Shown in pieces: positions 1 to 9,360 of a stretch of 64,000 nt of DNA. Location: NCBI GenBank assembly GCA_002690045.1, contig NZDE01000011.1, forward strand, positions 524,582 through 588,581, read 5' to 3'. The DNA is from Alphaproteobacteria bacterium. GTDB lineage: Bacteria > Pseudomonadota > Alphaproteobacteria > Micavibrionales > Micavibrionaceae. The notes beneath the pieces are model-generated. The model had not been told where the DNA came from. It was given only the letters and a program-made list of their open reading frames with translations, and did no database searches. A program made the translations under genes and the position numbers. How positions within the stretch are numbered: position 1 is the stretch's first letter; every line of letters begins with the position of its first letter.

Positions 1-171
1 AATTGTGCTTAGCATTTTACTTGTTTTGAAACTCAACTGTATGATGTCATCAACATCAAACGCTTTTGCAACCTCAACCCTTTCAGGTGTAGACATATCT
101 GCCGCTTCATCTGCATATGCAGGCATAGAAAACAATATAAAAAGTAACGCAGTAATCATTAAATATCGCAT
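1..171 (-). CDS. exported protein of unknown function, N-terminal part (cut by window edge)
   Basis: Reading the minus strand from the ATG at 169-171 gives 57 codons that stay open to the window edge. The start is preceded by a GGAG ribosome binding site. The product begins with a clear Sec signal peptide: Met-Arg, a hydrophobic core, then a likely cut after AYA in front of DEAA. After it comes a short polar segment with ERVEVAKAF and DDIIQ, which loosely recalls DUF2059-type periplasmic proteins; that family guess is weak. It starts 28 bases after the mraY stop on the same strand, so it may be cotranscribed with the wall cluster. In most relatives murD, ftsW or murG would follow mraY. Confidence 0.6.
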   Translation of the reverse strand, partial: MRYLMITALLFILFSMPAYADEAADMSTPERVEVAKAFDVDDIIQLSFKTSKMLSTI

Positions 172-199
172 AAAAGCTCCTTCACTGTGCAGCGCCTTT

Positions 200-1285
200 T
201 TAACGCAGCTTCAAAGTTGCCAAACCCAATATGGCCAAGATGACCGATATAATCCAGAAACGTATAACAACGGTTGGCTCCGACCAACCTTTTTTCTCAA
301 AATGATGATGAATGGGCGCCATGCGGAAAACCCGCTTACCCGTCAATTTAAATGACGCGACTTGAATAATCACAGATAATGTTTCCATGACAAACAAGCC
401 ACCAACGATTGCCAAAACAAGTTCTGATTTCACTAAAACAGCTATCGCGCCAAGCACGCCGCCTAATGAAAGTGAGCCTGTATCTCCCATAAAGATCATC
501 GCAGGCGGGGCGTTATACCACAAAAAGCCCATCGCGCCACCAATAATCGCGCCGCAAAGTATGGCGAGTTCCCCTGCGCCCGGTACGTATGAAATTTGTA
601 AATATTCAGAGAAATCAACGCGGCCAGTGAGATAGGCAATAAAGCCAAAACACGCTGCGGCAATCGCCACAGGAACGATTGCCAAGCCATCTAAACCGTC
701 CGTCAAATTCACCGCATTCGATGCACCGACCATAACAAGCATCGCCCATGGAATAAAGAACCACCATAGGTCAATATATGTATTTTTCAAAAATGGAATC
801 GCCACGCCCGTGGCTATATCACTTGGCAGAACCAAACATGCGGCCACAGCCGCTGCGCCACTAATAACAAACTGCCCAAGCAGCTTAATACGCCCCGGCA
901 AGCCTGCCGTATTGCGTTTCGTCAATTTCAGGTAATCATCACCAAAACCAATTAGGCCGTAACCGACAAGAACTAAAAGCGCGATCCAGATATAAGGATT
1001 AAAGAAATCCGCCCAGAGCAAAGTGCTGACCGTCACGGAAATCAAGATCATCAAGCCACCCATTGTTGGTGTGCCTGCTTTTTTAAAATGCGTTTCTGGC
1101 CCTTCTTTACGGATAGGCTGGCCTTCTTTTTGTTTAGCTTTTAGCCATGCAATGAATGACGGCCCCATCAAAAAGCTGATGACGAGCGAGGTCATCAACG
1201 CGCCGCCGGTACGAAATGTTTGATAGTTAAACAGATTAAAAAACTGAAAATGTTCACTTAGCGGCGAGAGAAAATTATAGAGCAT
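200..1285 (-). CDS. mraY: phospho-N-acetylmuramoyl-pentapeptide-transferase MraY
   Basis: MraY transfers phospho-MurNAc-pentapeptide from the UDP precursor to undecaprenyl phosphate, forming lipid I at the inner face of the cytoplasmic membrane. The 361-residue protein has the usual length and many membrane segments. Signature sites are visible: the Asp pair in GFGDDY near residue 116, NLTDGLDGL near 193-201, the catalytic region FMGDTGS with Asp268, and the HHHFE loop near residue 326. It lies 12 bases after murF and ends the recognisable part of the rsmH-ftsL-ftsI-murE-murF-mraY run. Identification is secure. Confidence 0.97.
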   Translation of the reverse strand: MLYNFLSPLSEHFQFFNLFNYQTFRTGGALMTSLVISFLMGPSFIAWLKAKQKEGQPIRKEGPETHFKKAGTPTMGGLMILISVTVSTLLWADFFNPYIWIALLVLVGYGLIGFGDDYLKLTKRNTAGLPGRIKLLGQFVISGAAAVAACLVLPSDIATGVAIPFLKNTYIDLWWFFIPWAMLVMVGASNAVNLTDGLDGLAIVPVAIAAACFGFIAYLTGRVDFSEYLQISYVPGAGELAILCGAIIGGAMGFLWYNAPPAMIFMGDTGSLSLGGVLGAIAVLVKSELVLAIVGGLFVMETLSVIIQVASFKLTGKRVFRMAPIHHHFEKKGWSEPTVVIRFWIISVILAILGLATLKLR

Positions 1286-1297
1286 GTCCTTAGGGGC

Positions 1298-2728
1298 TTA
1301 TTTTTCTTGTTGGTTTTTACACTTCTCCACCTTGCGCATTGCCTCAACCACAACCCCCATTTTGGAGGATTTGGACCCCTTCACCATTACCACGTCTCCG
1401 GGGATAAGGGCATCAGGAACAATTTGTGCAAGTTCGGTACTGCTCTCTTTATGCACTGCTTTCTGTTCAGGTGGCAATGCGTCATGTAAATTTTTCATCA
1501 ATGACCCACAAGTATATACAAGGTCTATATTCGCGGCACGAAGTGGTAACGCCAGATCAGCATGCTGCTGTTTTTCATCCGCGCCTAGCTCAAGCATATC
1601 ACCAAGGATGGCAATGCGACGACCGCCGCGCCCTGGGTCAATAAGCGCCAGAACTTTAAAACCGGCCTGCATAGATGTTGGGGACGCATTAAAACTATCG
1701 TCAATCAATGTCACTGGATTTTCAGGATCACCATAATCAAGATATTCACGCTTACCACGCCCCGCCAACGGTTCATTCGTTGATAATGCTTTGATTGATT
1801 TATCCAAATTACAGTGGCAAAGCTTAACCGAAAGCAGAACAGGCAAAGCATTCATCAATGTGTGGCGTCCACCATGCGGCAGGAATAATTCCTTACGCTC
1901 ACCAAGGATGACAACATCCGCACGCACACCATTGCCGCCTTCAATAACGTTGATGGCATAAGCATCCGCGTCTTCATTATCTATAGCGAAGCTGTAAATC
2001 TGTTCAATGCCCGCATCCTGCGCATAGCCGGCCAAAACATTAAAATACGCATCGTTTAGATTTAAAATAGCTGCGCCGCCTTTTTTAACGCCTGAAAAGA
2101 TCTCCGCTTTTGCTTCGGCAATATCATCCGTACCGCCCGGGAAATGTTCCGTGTGGACGCCCGCAATATTTGTAATAATTGCAATCTCAGGCTGAACAAG
2201 CACGGTAAGCGGCGTAATTTCACCGGGGTGATTCATGCCAATTTCGAACACGCCATAATCCGTCCCTGCATGCATAGATGCTAATGTATACGGTACGCCT
2301 AGATAATTATTATATGACCCCAGCGCTGCATGTGTCTGCCCCTGCACATCAAAAGCAGCAGCTAGCATTTCTTTGGTTGATGATTTACCGACACTGCCCG
2401 TTACGGCAATGATTTTTGCACCTGTGCGCCCGCGTGAAAACTCTCCCAAATCAATCATTGCATCCAAAGTATCTTCAACAACGACTAATGGCGCATCTGC
2501 AGGGAGACCTTCTGGCACAGAAGATACAATCGCCGCCACAGCGCCTTTATCTAATGCGTCAGCCACGAATTTATGGGCATCAAAATGTTCACCATTTAGG
2601 GCGATAAACAAATCACCCGCGCCGACAGTACGGCTATCCATAGATACAGATGTTGCAACCCAGTTCTCTGTGCCTTGTGCTTTGCCACCTGTTGCCTTTA
2701 TAACTTCTTTACTTGACCAGACTGTCAT
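1298..2728 (-). CDS. murF: UDP-N-acetylmuramoyl-tripeptide--D-alanyl-D-alanine ligase MurF
   Basis: MurF adds D-Ala-D-Ala to the UDP-MurNAc-tripeptide, the last cytoplasmic step before MraY. The 476-residue protein has the Mur ligase layout: an N-terminal uridine-binding domain, a central ATPase domain with the P-loop TGSVGKSS at about 110-117, and a C-terminal Rossmann-like domain containing GDMLELG. The C-terminal tail is Lys and Gln rich. Its ATG lies two bases after the murE stop, so the two are almost certainly translated from one message. Length and order match the standard division and wall cluster. Confidence 0.96.
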   Translation of the reverse strand: MTVWSSKEVIKATGGKAQGTENWVATSVSMDSRTVGAGDLFIALNGEHFDAHKFVADALDKGAVAAIVSSVPEGLPADAPLVVVEDTLDAMIDLGEFSRGRTGAKIIAVTGSVGKSSTKEMLAAAFDVQGQTHAALGSYNNYLGVPYTLASMHAGTDYGVFEIGMNHPGEITPLTVLVQPEIAIITNIAGVHTEHFPGGTDDIAEAKAEIFSGVKKGGAAILNLNDAYFNVLAGYAQDAGIEQIYSFAIDNEDADAYAINVIEGGNGVRADVVILGERKELFLPHGGRHTLMNALPVLLSVKLCHCNLDKSIKALSTNEPLAGRGKREYLDYGDPENPVTLIDDSFNASPTSMQAGFKVLALIDPGRGGRRIAILGDMLELGADEKQQHADLALPLRAANIDLVYTCGSLMKNLHDALPPEQKAVHKESSTELAQIVPDALIPGDVVMVKGSKSSKMGVVVEAMRKVEKCKNQQEK

Positions 2729-2730
2729 TT

Positions 2731-4137
2731 TTACGCCTCTCTATACGCCTTTTTTACTTCTTCAATATCATCAAATGGAATTACTTCACGGCCAATGGTT
2801 TGGCCTTGCTCATGCCCTTTTCCAGCCACAAGCAGAATGTCTTTTTCGCCAAGCATTTGGACCGCTTTACGGATTGCCGTTGCACGGCCGGCAATTTCCT
2901 CTGCCGCCGCAAAACCAACCATAACGTCTTTGCGAATTTGCGCAGGATCTTCCGTGCGCGGGTTATCATCGGTGACGATCACATGATCTGCAATCGCCCC
3001 TGAGATTCTTGCCATTGGGGCGCGTTTTGCTTTATCACGACCCCCGCCACAGCCAATAAGCGCGACCAAACGTCCGCCATCACTTAAATGCGGCTTTAGT
3101 GCCTTTAACACCGTTTCAAGCGCATCAGGCGTGTGTGCATAATCAACAAAGACCTGCGCGCCGCGTGGGTGCCCTTCGACACAATCCATTCGGCCATGTA
3201 CTGGCGTTAATGTTTTAAGCTTACCAATATTCCCTGCCAAATCATTTGGATAAGCCAAGGCAAGCGCCGTTAATGCGTTATACACTTGGAACGCACCAAG
3301 CAGCGGCACATGCACATCATAAGACTGTCCAGAAATTTCGATGGTCGATTGGATACCATCATGAACAGGGTTCGCGGCAATAATTTTTAAATCCGTGCCC
3401 TTTTTACCGAATGTAATTACATTCAAATCTTTACTCTGCGCGTAAGCGATAATTTCATTAGCCTCTGCGATATCCGCGTTAATCACGGCGGGGGCACCCG
3501 CATCTAACAAATCAAAAACACCTAGCTTCGCACGCAAATACGCATCCATCGTTTTGTGATAATCAAGATGGTCATGGGTGATGTTGGTAAATGCCGCCGC
3601 CTTAACCTTTACACCGGCCAAACGCCCCTGTTCTATACCGTGAGACGATGCCTCCATCGCCAAATGCGTTACGCCGGCCTTAGCGCAATCAGCAAGAATT
3701 TCGTGCAGCGCAGATGGGTCCAACGTAGTCAGCCCCGCATCACGCGCAAAGCCATGGCCTTGCAAGCCGATAGTCCCTAGACTAACCGCCTTTTCACCCC
3801 ATAGCTGACGGACAAAATTAACGACGGAGCTTTTGCCATTTGTGCCCGTCACCGCGACTATATGCTCAGGCTGCTGTCCGTAAAAATCCGCACAAAGCCT
3901 TGCGTAATCCACGCGAATATTATCGCTTTCTTGCCATGTAACAGATGCATCAAGCTCTTCTGGCTTAAACGTGCCGCGCGGCGTAAGAATATAGCTTGCC
4001 CCTGCCGCTAAAGCCGCATCAATAAAATCACGCCCATCGTGATTAACACCCGGCAGCGCGGCAAAGATTGTGGCTGATGTAACCTTGCGGCTATCATTTG
4101 TTATCCCACTATATGCTGATAAATCCTGCACGCTCAT
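2731..4137 (-). CDS. murE: UDP-N-acetylmuramoyl-tripeptide synthetase MurE, meso-diaminopimelate type
   Basis: MurE adds the third amino acid to UDP-MurNAc-L-Ala-D-Glu. The 468-residue protein has the ATP-binding GTNGKSS loop at about 98-104 and, near residue 391, the DNPR motif. In characterised MurE enzymes DNPR contacts meso-diaminopimelate, whereas lysine-adding enzymes carry a different motif there, so the wall is predicted to be of the Gram-negative DAP type. The ATG overlaps the ftsI stop codon (ATGA at 4134-4137), which suggests translational coupling. Confidence 0.97.
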   Translation of the reverse strand: MSVQDLSAYSGITNDSRKVTSATIFAALPGVNHDGRDFIDAALAAGASYILTPRGTFKPEELDASVTWQESDNIRVDYARLCADFYGQQPEHIVAVTGTNGKSSVVNFVRQLWGEKAVSLGTIGLQGHGFARDAGLTTLDPSALHEILADCAKAGVTHLAMEASSHGIEQGRLAGVKVKAAAFTNITHDHLDYHKTMDAYLRAKLGVFDLLDAGAPAVINADIAEANEIIAYAQSKDLNVITFGKKGTDLKIIAANPVHDGIQSTIEISGQSYDVHVPLLGAFQVYNALTALALAYPNDLAGNIGKLKTLTPVHGRMDCVEGHPRGAQVFVDYAHTPDALETVLKALKPHLSDGGRLVALIGCGGGRDKAKRAPMARISGAIADHVIVTDDNPRTEDPAQIRKDVMVGFAAAEEIAGRATAIRKAVQMLGEKDILLVAGKGHEQGQTIGREVIPFDDIEEVKKAYREA

Positions 4138-5909
4138 CTTTCATGCTCCTTATAGTGAACATAACGTTTAAGCGGCGCGGCAATGTCATGTGCTGGTGTG
4201 TGCTCCTCACGGCGTTTTACACCAACCATGGGCGCCATTGCCTCAATCACCCGCCCAACTGCAGGCGCACCGACCCAGCCACCCGTGGCATAACCAAAGG
4301 TTTTCTTCTGTCCTTTAGGCTCATCAACCATAACAAACACGACATAGCGCGGCGCATCAGCAGGGAATACCGCCAAGAAAGACGAAATCAATCTATTGCG
4401 GTCATAACCGCGCCCATTTTTAGATGGTTTTTCCGCTGTACCTGTTTTACCGCCAACAACTAATCCTGGCACATCCGCATATTCGCCTGTACCTTCTGTC
4501 ACCGCCAAACGCATCAAAGCACGCATATCACGTGATGTTTTTTCGGACACAACACGCACAGATTTTTGGATATCTTCGGGTGAGCTGACAACAAGGCGCG
4601 GCGTGACTAAATATCCGCCATTGACGATTGATGCTGCCGCGCGCACTAACTGTAGCGGACTAATGGCGATACCGTGGCCATAGGCTGTGGTTAGCGTGTT
4701 AATTTCACGCCAAGGGTTCGGGACAAGCGGCGCGGAAACTTCTTTCAAATCAAAGTTCGGCGCATCCATCAGCCCAAGGTCACGGTAAAAGGTTTTAATT
4801 TTCTCTGTGCCAACTTGCTCTGCCATTTTAGCTGAACCAATATTTGACGACACCATAAAAACTTCTGGCACAGTCAAAATACGTTTTTCGGCATGATAAT
4901 CATGGATTTTATAACGGCCATATTTTATAGGCTCACGCGCATCTAGGCGGTAGCCCATACCAACTTTTTTAAATTCAAGCAATGCCGCCGTTGAGAAGAC
5001 CTTAAATGAAGAGCCCAACTCATACACACCTTGCGAGAAACGGTTGAACATTTCCGGCGCATTAGGGTTTGGTGGATTATTCGGGTCAAAATCAGGCAAA
5101 GATACCGCAGCTAAAACTTCACCAGTATCGGCATCCATCACCACGCCCGCGCCCGCTTTACCTTGGAAATCTTTCATCGCCCTACCAACTTCACGGCGAA
5201 GAATATGCTGAACACGCGCATCTATTGTTGTCCGCAATTCAACCGAGCCATCGGTAACCTTATCCGAAGATTGTGTATTTAGGTAATCATCGACGCCACG
5301 CTCTAGCCCTAGAACACCTTGCCCTTCACGATTGATACGCCCAACAAGATGCGCCGTTAAATTGCCCTGCGGATAGAAACGATAATCTTCCTGCGTATAG
5401 GCAAGTGCAGGCTCACCAATATTCAAAACAGCTTCCTGCTCCTTAGGCGTTACGCCGCGCTTAATCCAAACAAAACGGCGCGGCAAGTTCAACTTATCAA
5501 GCAGTTCGTCCGCTGTGTATTCAGGAAAAATCTTGGCGAGCTCAATGGCCGTTTTCTCTTTATCAATAATCTGCGCCGGGTCCACATACAAGGAATCCGT
5601 TTTCAAACTTGTTGCAAGAACAACGCCGTTACGGTCAACAATATTGGCACGGCGCGTCTTCGCGGCTGCTGCATCGTTTTGCGCATCCAGACGAACAGAG
5701 CTTTCCGCCATACTTTCCGCCGCAGGGAATAATGTATGTTCCGCCTGCATAACCATCAAATCAACCGCGCGCAGCCCCATGAAAGAAAAACCGAGACAGG
5801 CGATCACTTGAAAAAACACAAGACGGCCTCGCATCACCTTCAAGGCGCGATCACGATTTTCACTGACGCGGACACGTTGCTGACGAAAACGCAGGTCTAA
5901 TGCTTTCAT
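4134..5909 (-). CDS. ftsI: division-specific transpeptidase FtsI (penicillin-binding protein 3)
   Basis: FtsI cross-links septal peptidoglycan in the periplasm and is recruited to the divisome with FtsW and FtsL. The 591-residue protein begins with a basic cytoplasmic tail and one membrane segment near residues 30-52. A PBP dimerisation domain and the transpeptidase domain follow. All three active-site motifs are present: SxxK as SSFK with Ser300 and Lys303, SxN as SSN at 354-356, and KTG at 488-490. It overlaps ftsL upstream and murE downstream by four bases each. The order rsmH, ftsL, ftsI is the canonical one. Confidence 0.97.
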   Translation of the reverse strand: MKALDLRFRQQRVRVSENRDRALKVMRGRLVFFQVIACLGFSFMGLRAVDLMVMQAEHTLFPAAESMAESSVRLDAQNDAAAAKTRRANIVDRNGVVLATSLKTDSLYVDPAQIIDKEKTAIELAKIFPEYTADELLDKLNLPRRFVWIKRGVTPKEQEAVLNIGEPALAYTQEDYRFYPQGNLTAHLVGRINREGQGVLGLERGVDDYLNTQSSDKVTDGSVELRTTIDARVQHILRREVGRAMKDFQGKAGAGVVMDADTGEVLAAVSLPDFDPNNPPNPNAPEMFNRFSQGVYELGSSFKVFSTAALLEFKKVGMGYRLDAREPIKYGRYKIHDYHAEKRILTVPEVFMVSSNIGSAKMAEQVGTEKIKTFYRDLGLMDAPNFDLKEVSAPLVPNPWREINTLTTAYGHGIAISPLQLVRAAASIVNGGYLVTPRLVVSSPEDIQKSVRVVSEKTSRDMRALMRLAVTEGTGEYADVPGLVVGGKTGTAEKPSKNGRGYDRNRLISSFLAVFPADAPRYVVFVMVDEPKGQKKTFGYATGGWVGAPAVGRVIEAMAPMVGVKRREEHTPAHDIAAPLKRYVHYKEHER

Positions 5910-6283
5910 TGTGCATCGCCTCCCGCCGCTGGTTCTGTACCATTGTAATTAACATCCGTTTCATAGCGTTTGCGCGCAACGGGTGGGTGCGATGGCATTA
6001 AAGGCTCTGGCACTTTTTCAACATCGCCAGTCACCTTTTCAATTGAAATCTGTTTTGTATCAAGAAGCTCTTGCGCAGCTTTTTCAAGACGGTCTGGGCG
6101 ATTAAGATATGACCACTCGGCCTGTAAAAGGCGTCGCTCTTCCTTCAAATGGGCGAGCTCTTGCGTTTTTGCCGCAAGCACACGCTCTTTACGCTGCACA
6201 GCTTGTGACACATTATAGAGCGTTACCGCCGACACACCGAACATTATAAGTAAGAAGATGATAAACACACGTTGCAACGTCAT
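5906..6283 (-). CDS. ftsL: cell division protein FtsL
   Basis: This is a 125-residue single-pass protein with a short cytoplasmic end, one membrane segment at about residues 4-26, and a Glu/Lys/Leu-rich periplasmic coiled coil (about 30-65) ending in the typical NRPDRLEKAAQ stretch. Sequence conservation of FtsL is low, so the call rests on this architecture and on its place between rsmH and ftsI. FtsL forms a complex with FtsB and FtsQ that activates FtsW/FtsI. It overlaps both neighbours by four bases. The last third is Pro and polar rich and probably disordered. Confidence 0.88.
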   Translation of the reverse strand: MTLQRVFIIFLLIMFGVSAVTLYNVSQAVQRKERVLAAKTQELAHLKEERRLLQAEWSYLNRPDRLEKAAQELLDTKQISIEKVTGDVEKVPEPLMPSHPPVARKRYETDVNYNGTEPAAGGDAQ

Positions 6284-7254
6284 TTCGCACCCTCCATTTC
6301 GTAATATGGCACATCTGTGCGAATGGCATAACGCAACTTAGCTGAGCGCGAGCGCGGATTAACTTTGATCTCATCTTCAGATGCCAAAACAGCTTTTTTC
6401 TGCGCCAATTCAAGCAATGGACGTGCATTATCTTCCTGCAACTCAGGCGCAAATCGTGAAACTGTTTTTTGGTTTAAAAGCGCCTTGTCACGCATAAAGT
6501 TTTTGACAATACGATCTTCCAAAGAATGGAATGTAACAACAACCAAACGACCACCGGGCTTTAAAACACGAAGCGCCGCTTCCATGCCGCGCTCCAGCTC
6601 GCCCAACTCATCATTCACAAAAATGCGCAGCGCCTGAAATGTACGCGCAGCGCGGTCAGATTTATCTTTTTTAGAATACGGCACGGCGCCGCGGACAATG
6701 TCAGCAAACTGCGCTGTCGTTTCGATACGCGCCTCTGTGCGCGCGCGGATAATCGCCTTAGCCACACGGCGAGAGTGACGTTCCTCACCATATTTATATA
6801 TAATATTCGCGAGGTCGGTTTCTTCCATATTTGCGACAACATCCGCCGCGCTAGGTAACGTTGAAGTCGCACCTTCCATACGCATATCAAGCGGCCCATC
6901 TTTCGCATAGGAAAAACCACGCTCCGCCATATCAAGCTGCATAGACGACACGCCAATATCAAGCATTACACCATCAAGTGGCGGAATATTTTCAAGCTGA
7001 TCCATATTGCCGAAGCAACCTTTGCGCAATTCGATACACCCATCAAACGCAGCAAGCCAGCCCGCCGCCATTTCATGCGCTAGCGGATCACGATCGACAC
7101 CTATCACGCGGCAATTTGCCGCCTGCGCCACAGCCTTTGAATAGCCCCCCGCCCCGAAAGTGCCATCGAGATACACACCACCATCCTGCGGCGCAAGCGC
7201 TTCAAGCACTTCTGGCAGCATAACGGATATATGTGGCTGACCTTCGGCACTCAT
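6280..7254 (-). CDS. rsmH: 16S rRNA (cytosine-1402-N4)-methyltransferase RsmH
   Basis: RsmH methylates C1402 of 16S rRNA in the decoding centre using S-adenosylmethionine. The sequence shows the family start HISVMLPEVLEAL, the SAM-binding motif DGTFGAGGYS, the GVSSMQLD segment and the TFHSLEDRIVK motif. I chose the ATG at 7252-7254 (324 residues), with a weak AGGCGG site before it. The frame stays open to a TTG at 7284, but the ten extra residues do not look like the family. It heads the wall and division cluster, a position where mraZ usually precedes it. No mraZ is present here. Confidence 0.95.
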   Translation of the reverse strand: MSAEGQPHISVMLPEVLEALAPQDGGVYLDGTFGAGGYSKAVAQAANCRVIGVDRDPLAHEMAAGWLAAFDGCIELRKGCFGNMDQLENIPPLDGVMLDIGVSSMQLDMAERGFSYAKDGPLDMRMEGATSTLPSAADVVANMEETDLANIIYKYGEERHSRRVAKAIIRARTEARIETTAQFADIVRGAVPYSKKDKSDRAARTFQALRIFVNDELGELERGMEAALRVLKPGGRLVVVTFHSLEDRIVKNFMRDKALLNQKTVSRFAPELQEDNARPLLELAQKKAVLASEDEIKVNPRSRSAKLRYAIRTDVPYYEMEGAK

Positions 7255-7375
7255 GTGCGCACCGCCTGAGCAGTCAGAATCCAAATGTGTAGGGCGAAAA
7301 ACGTCATCAAGACGGTCCTATTGAAAGATTAGCGTTTTAAAGATGCAGTATTGCGATTTATTTTTTAAGGCAGGA

Positions 7376-7392
7376 CGCCGTAGAAAACGGCG
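7376..7392. other. small hairpin in the gene-free stretch between rsmH and the divergent gene
   Basis: The stretch 7255-7557 separates divergent rsmH from the next gene and holds no supported gene. Within it CGCCGT and ACGGCG form a perfect six-base stem with a five-base loop. It has no following T run in either direction, so it is not a good terminator. It may be an operator or part of the rsmH leader. Confidence 0.35.
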
Positions 7393-7416
7393 CTACTATT
7401 TATAACTAACATGATT

Positions 7417-7464
7417 TGCGAATCGGGTAAAAATATATGCGAATCGGGCAAAAGAAAAATCGGG
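7417..7464 (+). promoter_or_regulatory. three direct repeats of AATCGGG, candidate operator
   Basis: TGCGAATCGGG occurs at 7417-7427 and again at 7438-7448, exactly 21 bases apart, about two helical turns. A third copy of the core AATCGGG follows at 7458-7464. They sit between the divergent start codons at 7254 and 7558. The spacing suggests a protein binding side by side on one face of the helix. The regulated gene may be rsmH, the downstream hydroxylase gene, or both. MraZ binds short G-rich direct repeats before this cluster in other bacteria, but these repeats do not clearly match that consensus. Confidence 0.45.
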
Positions 7465-7557
7465 GATAACAGCTAAAGCTTGTATTTTTCCTACAAAACC
7501 GTAGAATCAATATTTGTATTTAATGAATCAAATGCGGGCATTTTAAGAGAGTTGAAC

Positions 7558-9360
7558 ATGGATGAAATTTGGTATAGAGCGATTGATAGCCTGAACGCCT
7601 TTGGCACATCCTCGCAAAGAACCTATTTTTTGTATCTTATCGGCGCAGCTATTCTTGCTTATGGCGCGTTTATGTTTGGCAGCAACCGCGCGATGATTAC
7701 TGGCGAAAAAGACGCGCCGCGCAGCTTCAAGAACTTCTTAAAATACTTGTTTGATAAAGACGTTTTCTTGCACAAATCTTCGCAGCAAGACTATGCCTAC
7801 TTTATTACAAACGCATTCATTCATTACGGCATCATTTCCGTTTATATATTAAGTACGCCGCTTTTCGTTTTTGCCACGCTAGCCATTTTCAGCAAATATG
7901 GCGGCGCACATGAAGGCGCGCTTGTTGCTGCCTCGAACTATCAAATGATTGTGCTTAGCCTCGTCTTTGCTGTGCTTTATGACTTTGGTGCATTTTTTGC
8001 GCATTACTTGATGCATAAATTCCCAATACTTTGGGCGTTTCACAAAGTGCATCACTCAGCAGAGCGCTTAAACCCATTCACCTTATTCCGCATGCACCCT
8101 GTCGATTTAATTCTAACGGGTATTATAATTGCCATTTTGACTGGCATCGGCATGGGCACAATGATTTACATTTGGCATGTTGAAGTGGCATATAAAGAAT
8201 TACTCGGCATTAATTTTGTGTTCTTTTTATATTATCTTTTTGGCTATAACCTGCGCCATTCTCATGTTTGGCTGCCCTATCCAAAATGGCTGAGCTATAT
8301 ACTGCTTAGCCCCGCGCAACACCAAATTCACCACAGCATTGAGCGCAAGCACTGGGATAAGAATTTAGGCTTAATTTTTGCTTTCTGGGATCACCTGTTT
8401 AAGACACTTTATATTCCAAAAAAAGACGAAGAAAAATTCGCCTACGGTGTATCGAAGGACGAACCAAACCCTTATAACAGCGTCATCAGCATGTATTTGA
8501 AACCATGCGCCGAGGCGTGGGAAATTTTCGCCAAAGGCTTAAGCCGCAAACGCGCCATATTTCATTTGATCCTATTGGTTGGCATTGGCGGATTTATCTA
8601 TAATATATTCCTGATTACTGGCAACAATATGAAGGCCATACAAAGCATCCCACAAACCGTTTTTATTGAAGACTTAACTTGGTCAGAGGTTAATGCCGCT
8701 ATGGATCGCGGCTATGACCGCATTATCATCCCAACGGGCGGCACTGAACAAAACGGACGTCACGTTATTCTGGGCAAGCATAATTATGTCGTTAAAGAAA
8801 GCGCAGAACGTATCGCCAAACAAGTCGGTAAAACCTTAGTTGCGCCCGTGATGGCCTATGTCCCAGAAGAAGTACATATGAGCTTCCCCGGCACGGTTAG
8901 CGTTAGCGAAGAACATTTCGCAGCCATATTAGAAGACGCTGCACGCAGTTTTCAGCGCCATGGGTTCAAATACATCTTCTTTGTTGGTGACAGTTCACAC
9001 AACCAAAAACCACAACAAGACACGGCAGAGAAATTAAACTTAGAATGGTTCGGCGAAGGTGCAGTAGTCGCAAGTATTTCCGATTATTACAGCGACAATG
9101 GGCAAATTAAGTGGTTGTTAGAACAAGGCTTCACCATGGAACAAATTGGCGGGCATGCGGGCATTCGTGATACATCAGAAATGTTAGTTGCAAACGATGA
9201 AGGATTCCGCAGTTATCGCATCACCCCCAAAGGGTTTGATACAATTGACCATGGCGGTGATTACAAACGTGCCAACAAAAAGATCGGCGAAAAAATGTTT
9301 GAATTAAAAACCGAAGCCGCGGTCAAACAAATCAACGCCGTTTTGAATGAAGCCAAATGA
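7558..9360 (+). CDS. fusion protein: sterol desaturase/fatty acid hydroxylase domain plus creatininase-family domain
   Basis: This 600-residue protein joins two enzyme families. Residues about 20-290 are a membrane-embedded fatty acid hydroxylase (sterol desaturase superfamily) with the di-iron histidine boxes HYLMH (149-153), HKVHH (162-166) and HQIHH (255-259). A further membrane helix lies near 335-354. Residues about 380-600 match the creatininase family: PTGGTEQNGRH near 392-402 and GHAGIRDTSE near 532-541. Compared with true creatininase, a metal-ligand His is Asn399 and the usual LGTD is LGKH, so the substrate is probably different. I chose the ATG at 7558, which follows AAGAGAG; an upstream TTG would add 26 unlikely residues. 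The next gene overlaps by four bases. Confidence 0.85.
   Translation: MDEIWYRAIDSLNAFGTSSQRTYFLYLIGAAILAYGAFMFGSNRAMITGEKDAPRSFKNFLKYLFDKDVFLHKSSQQDYAYFITNAFIHYGIISVYILSTPLFVFATLAIFSKYGGAHEGALVAASNYQMIVLSLVFAVLYDFGAFFAHYLMHKFPILWAFHKVHHSAERLNPFTLFRMHPVDLILTGIIIAILTGIGMGTMIYIWHVEVAYKELLGINFVFFLYYLFGYNLRHSHVWLPYPKWLSYILLSPAQHQIHHSIERKHWDKNLGLIFAFWDHLFKTLYIPKKDEEKFAYGVSKDEPNPYNSVISMYLKPCAEAWEIFAKGLSRKRAIFHLILLVGIGGFIYNIFLITGNNMKAIQSIPQTVFIEDLTWSEVNAAMDRGYDRIIIPTGGTEQNGRHVILGKHNYVVKESAERIAKQVGKTLVAPVMAYVPEEVHMSFPGTVSVSEEHFAAILEDAARSFQRHGFKYIFFVGDSSHNQKPQQDTAEKLNLEWFGEGAVVASISDYYSDNGQIKWLLEQGFTMEQIGGHAGIRDTSEMLVANDEGFRSYRITPKGFDTIDHGGDYKRANKKIGEKMFELKTEAAVKQINAVLNEAK

Noticed and set aside
5-355. 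116-residue open frame on the plus strand
   Set aside because: It lies opposite mraY and a signal-peptide gene read from the other strand, both of which have better sequence support.
7480-7557. Longer N-terminus for the hydroxylase-creatininase gene from TTG
   Set aside because: The ATG at 7558 has a good ribosome site and the extra residues do not resemble the family.
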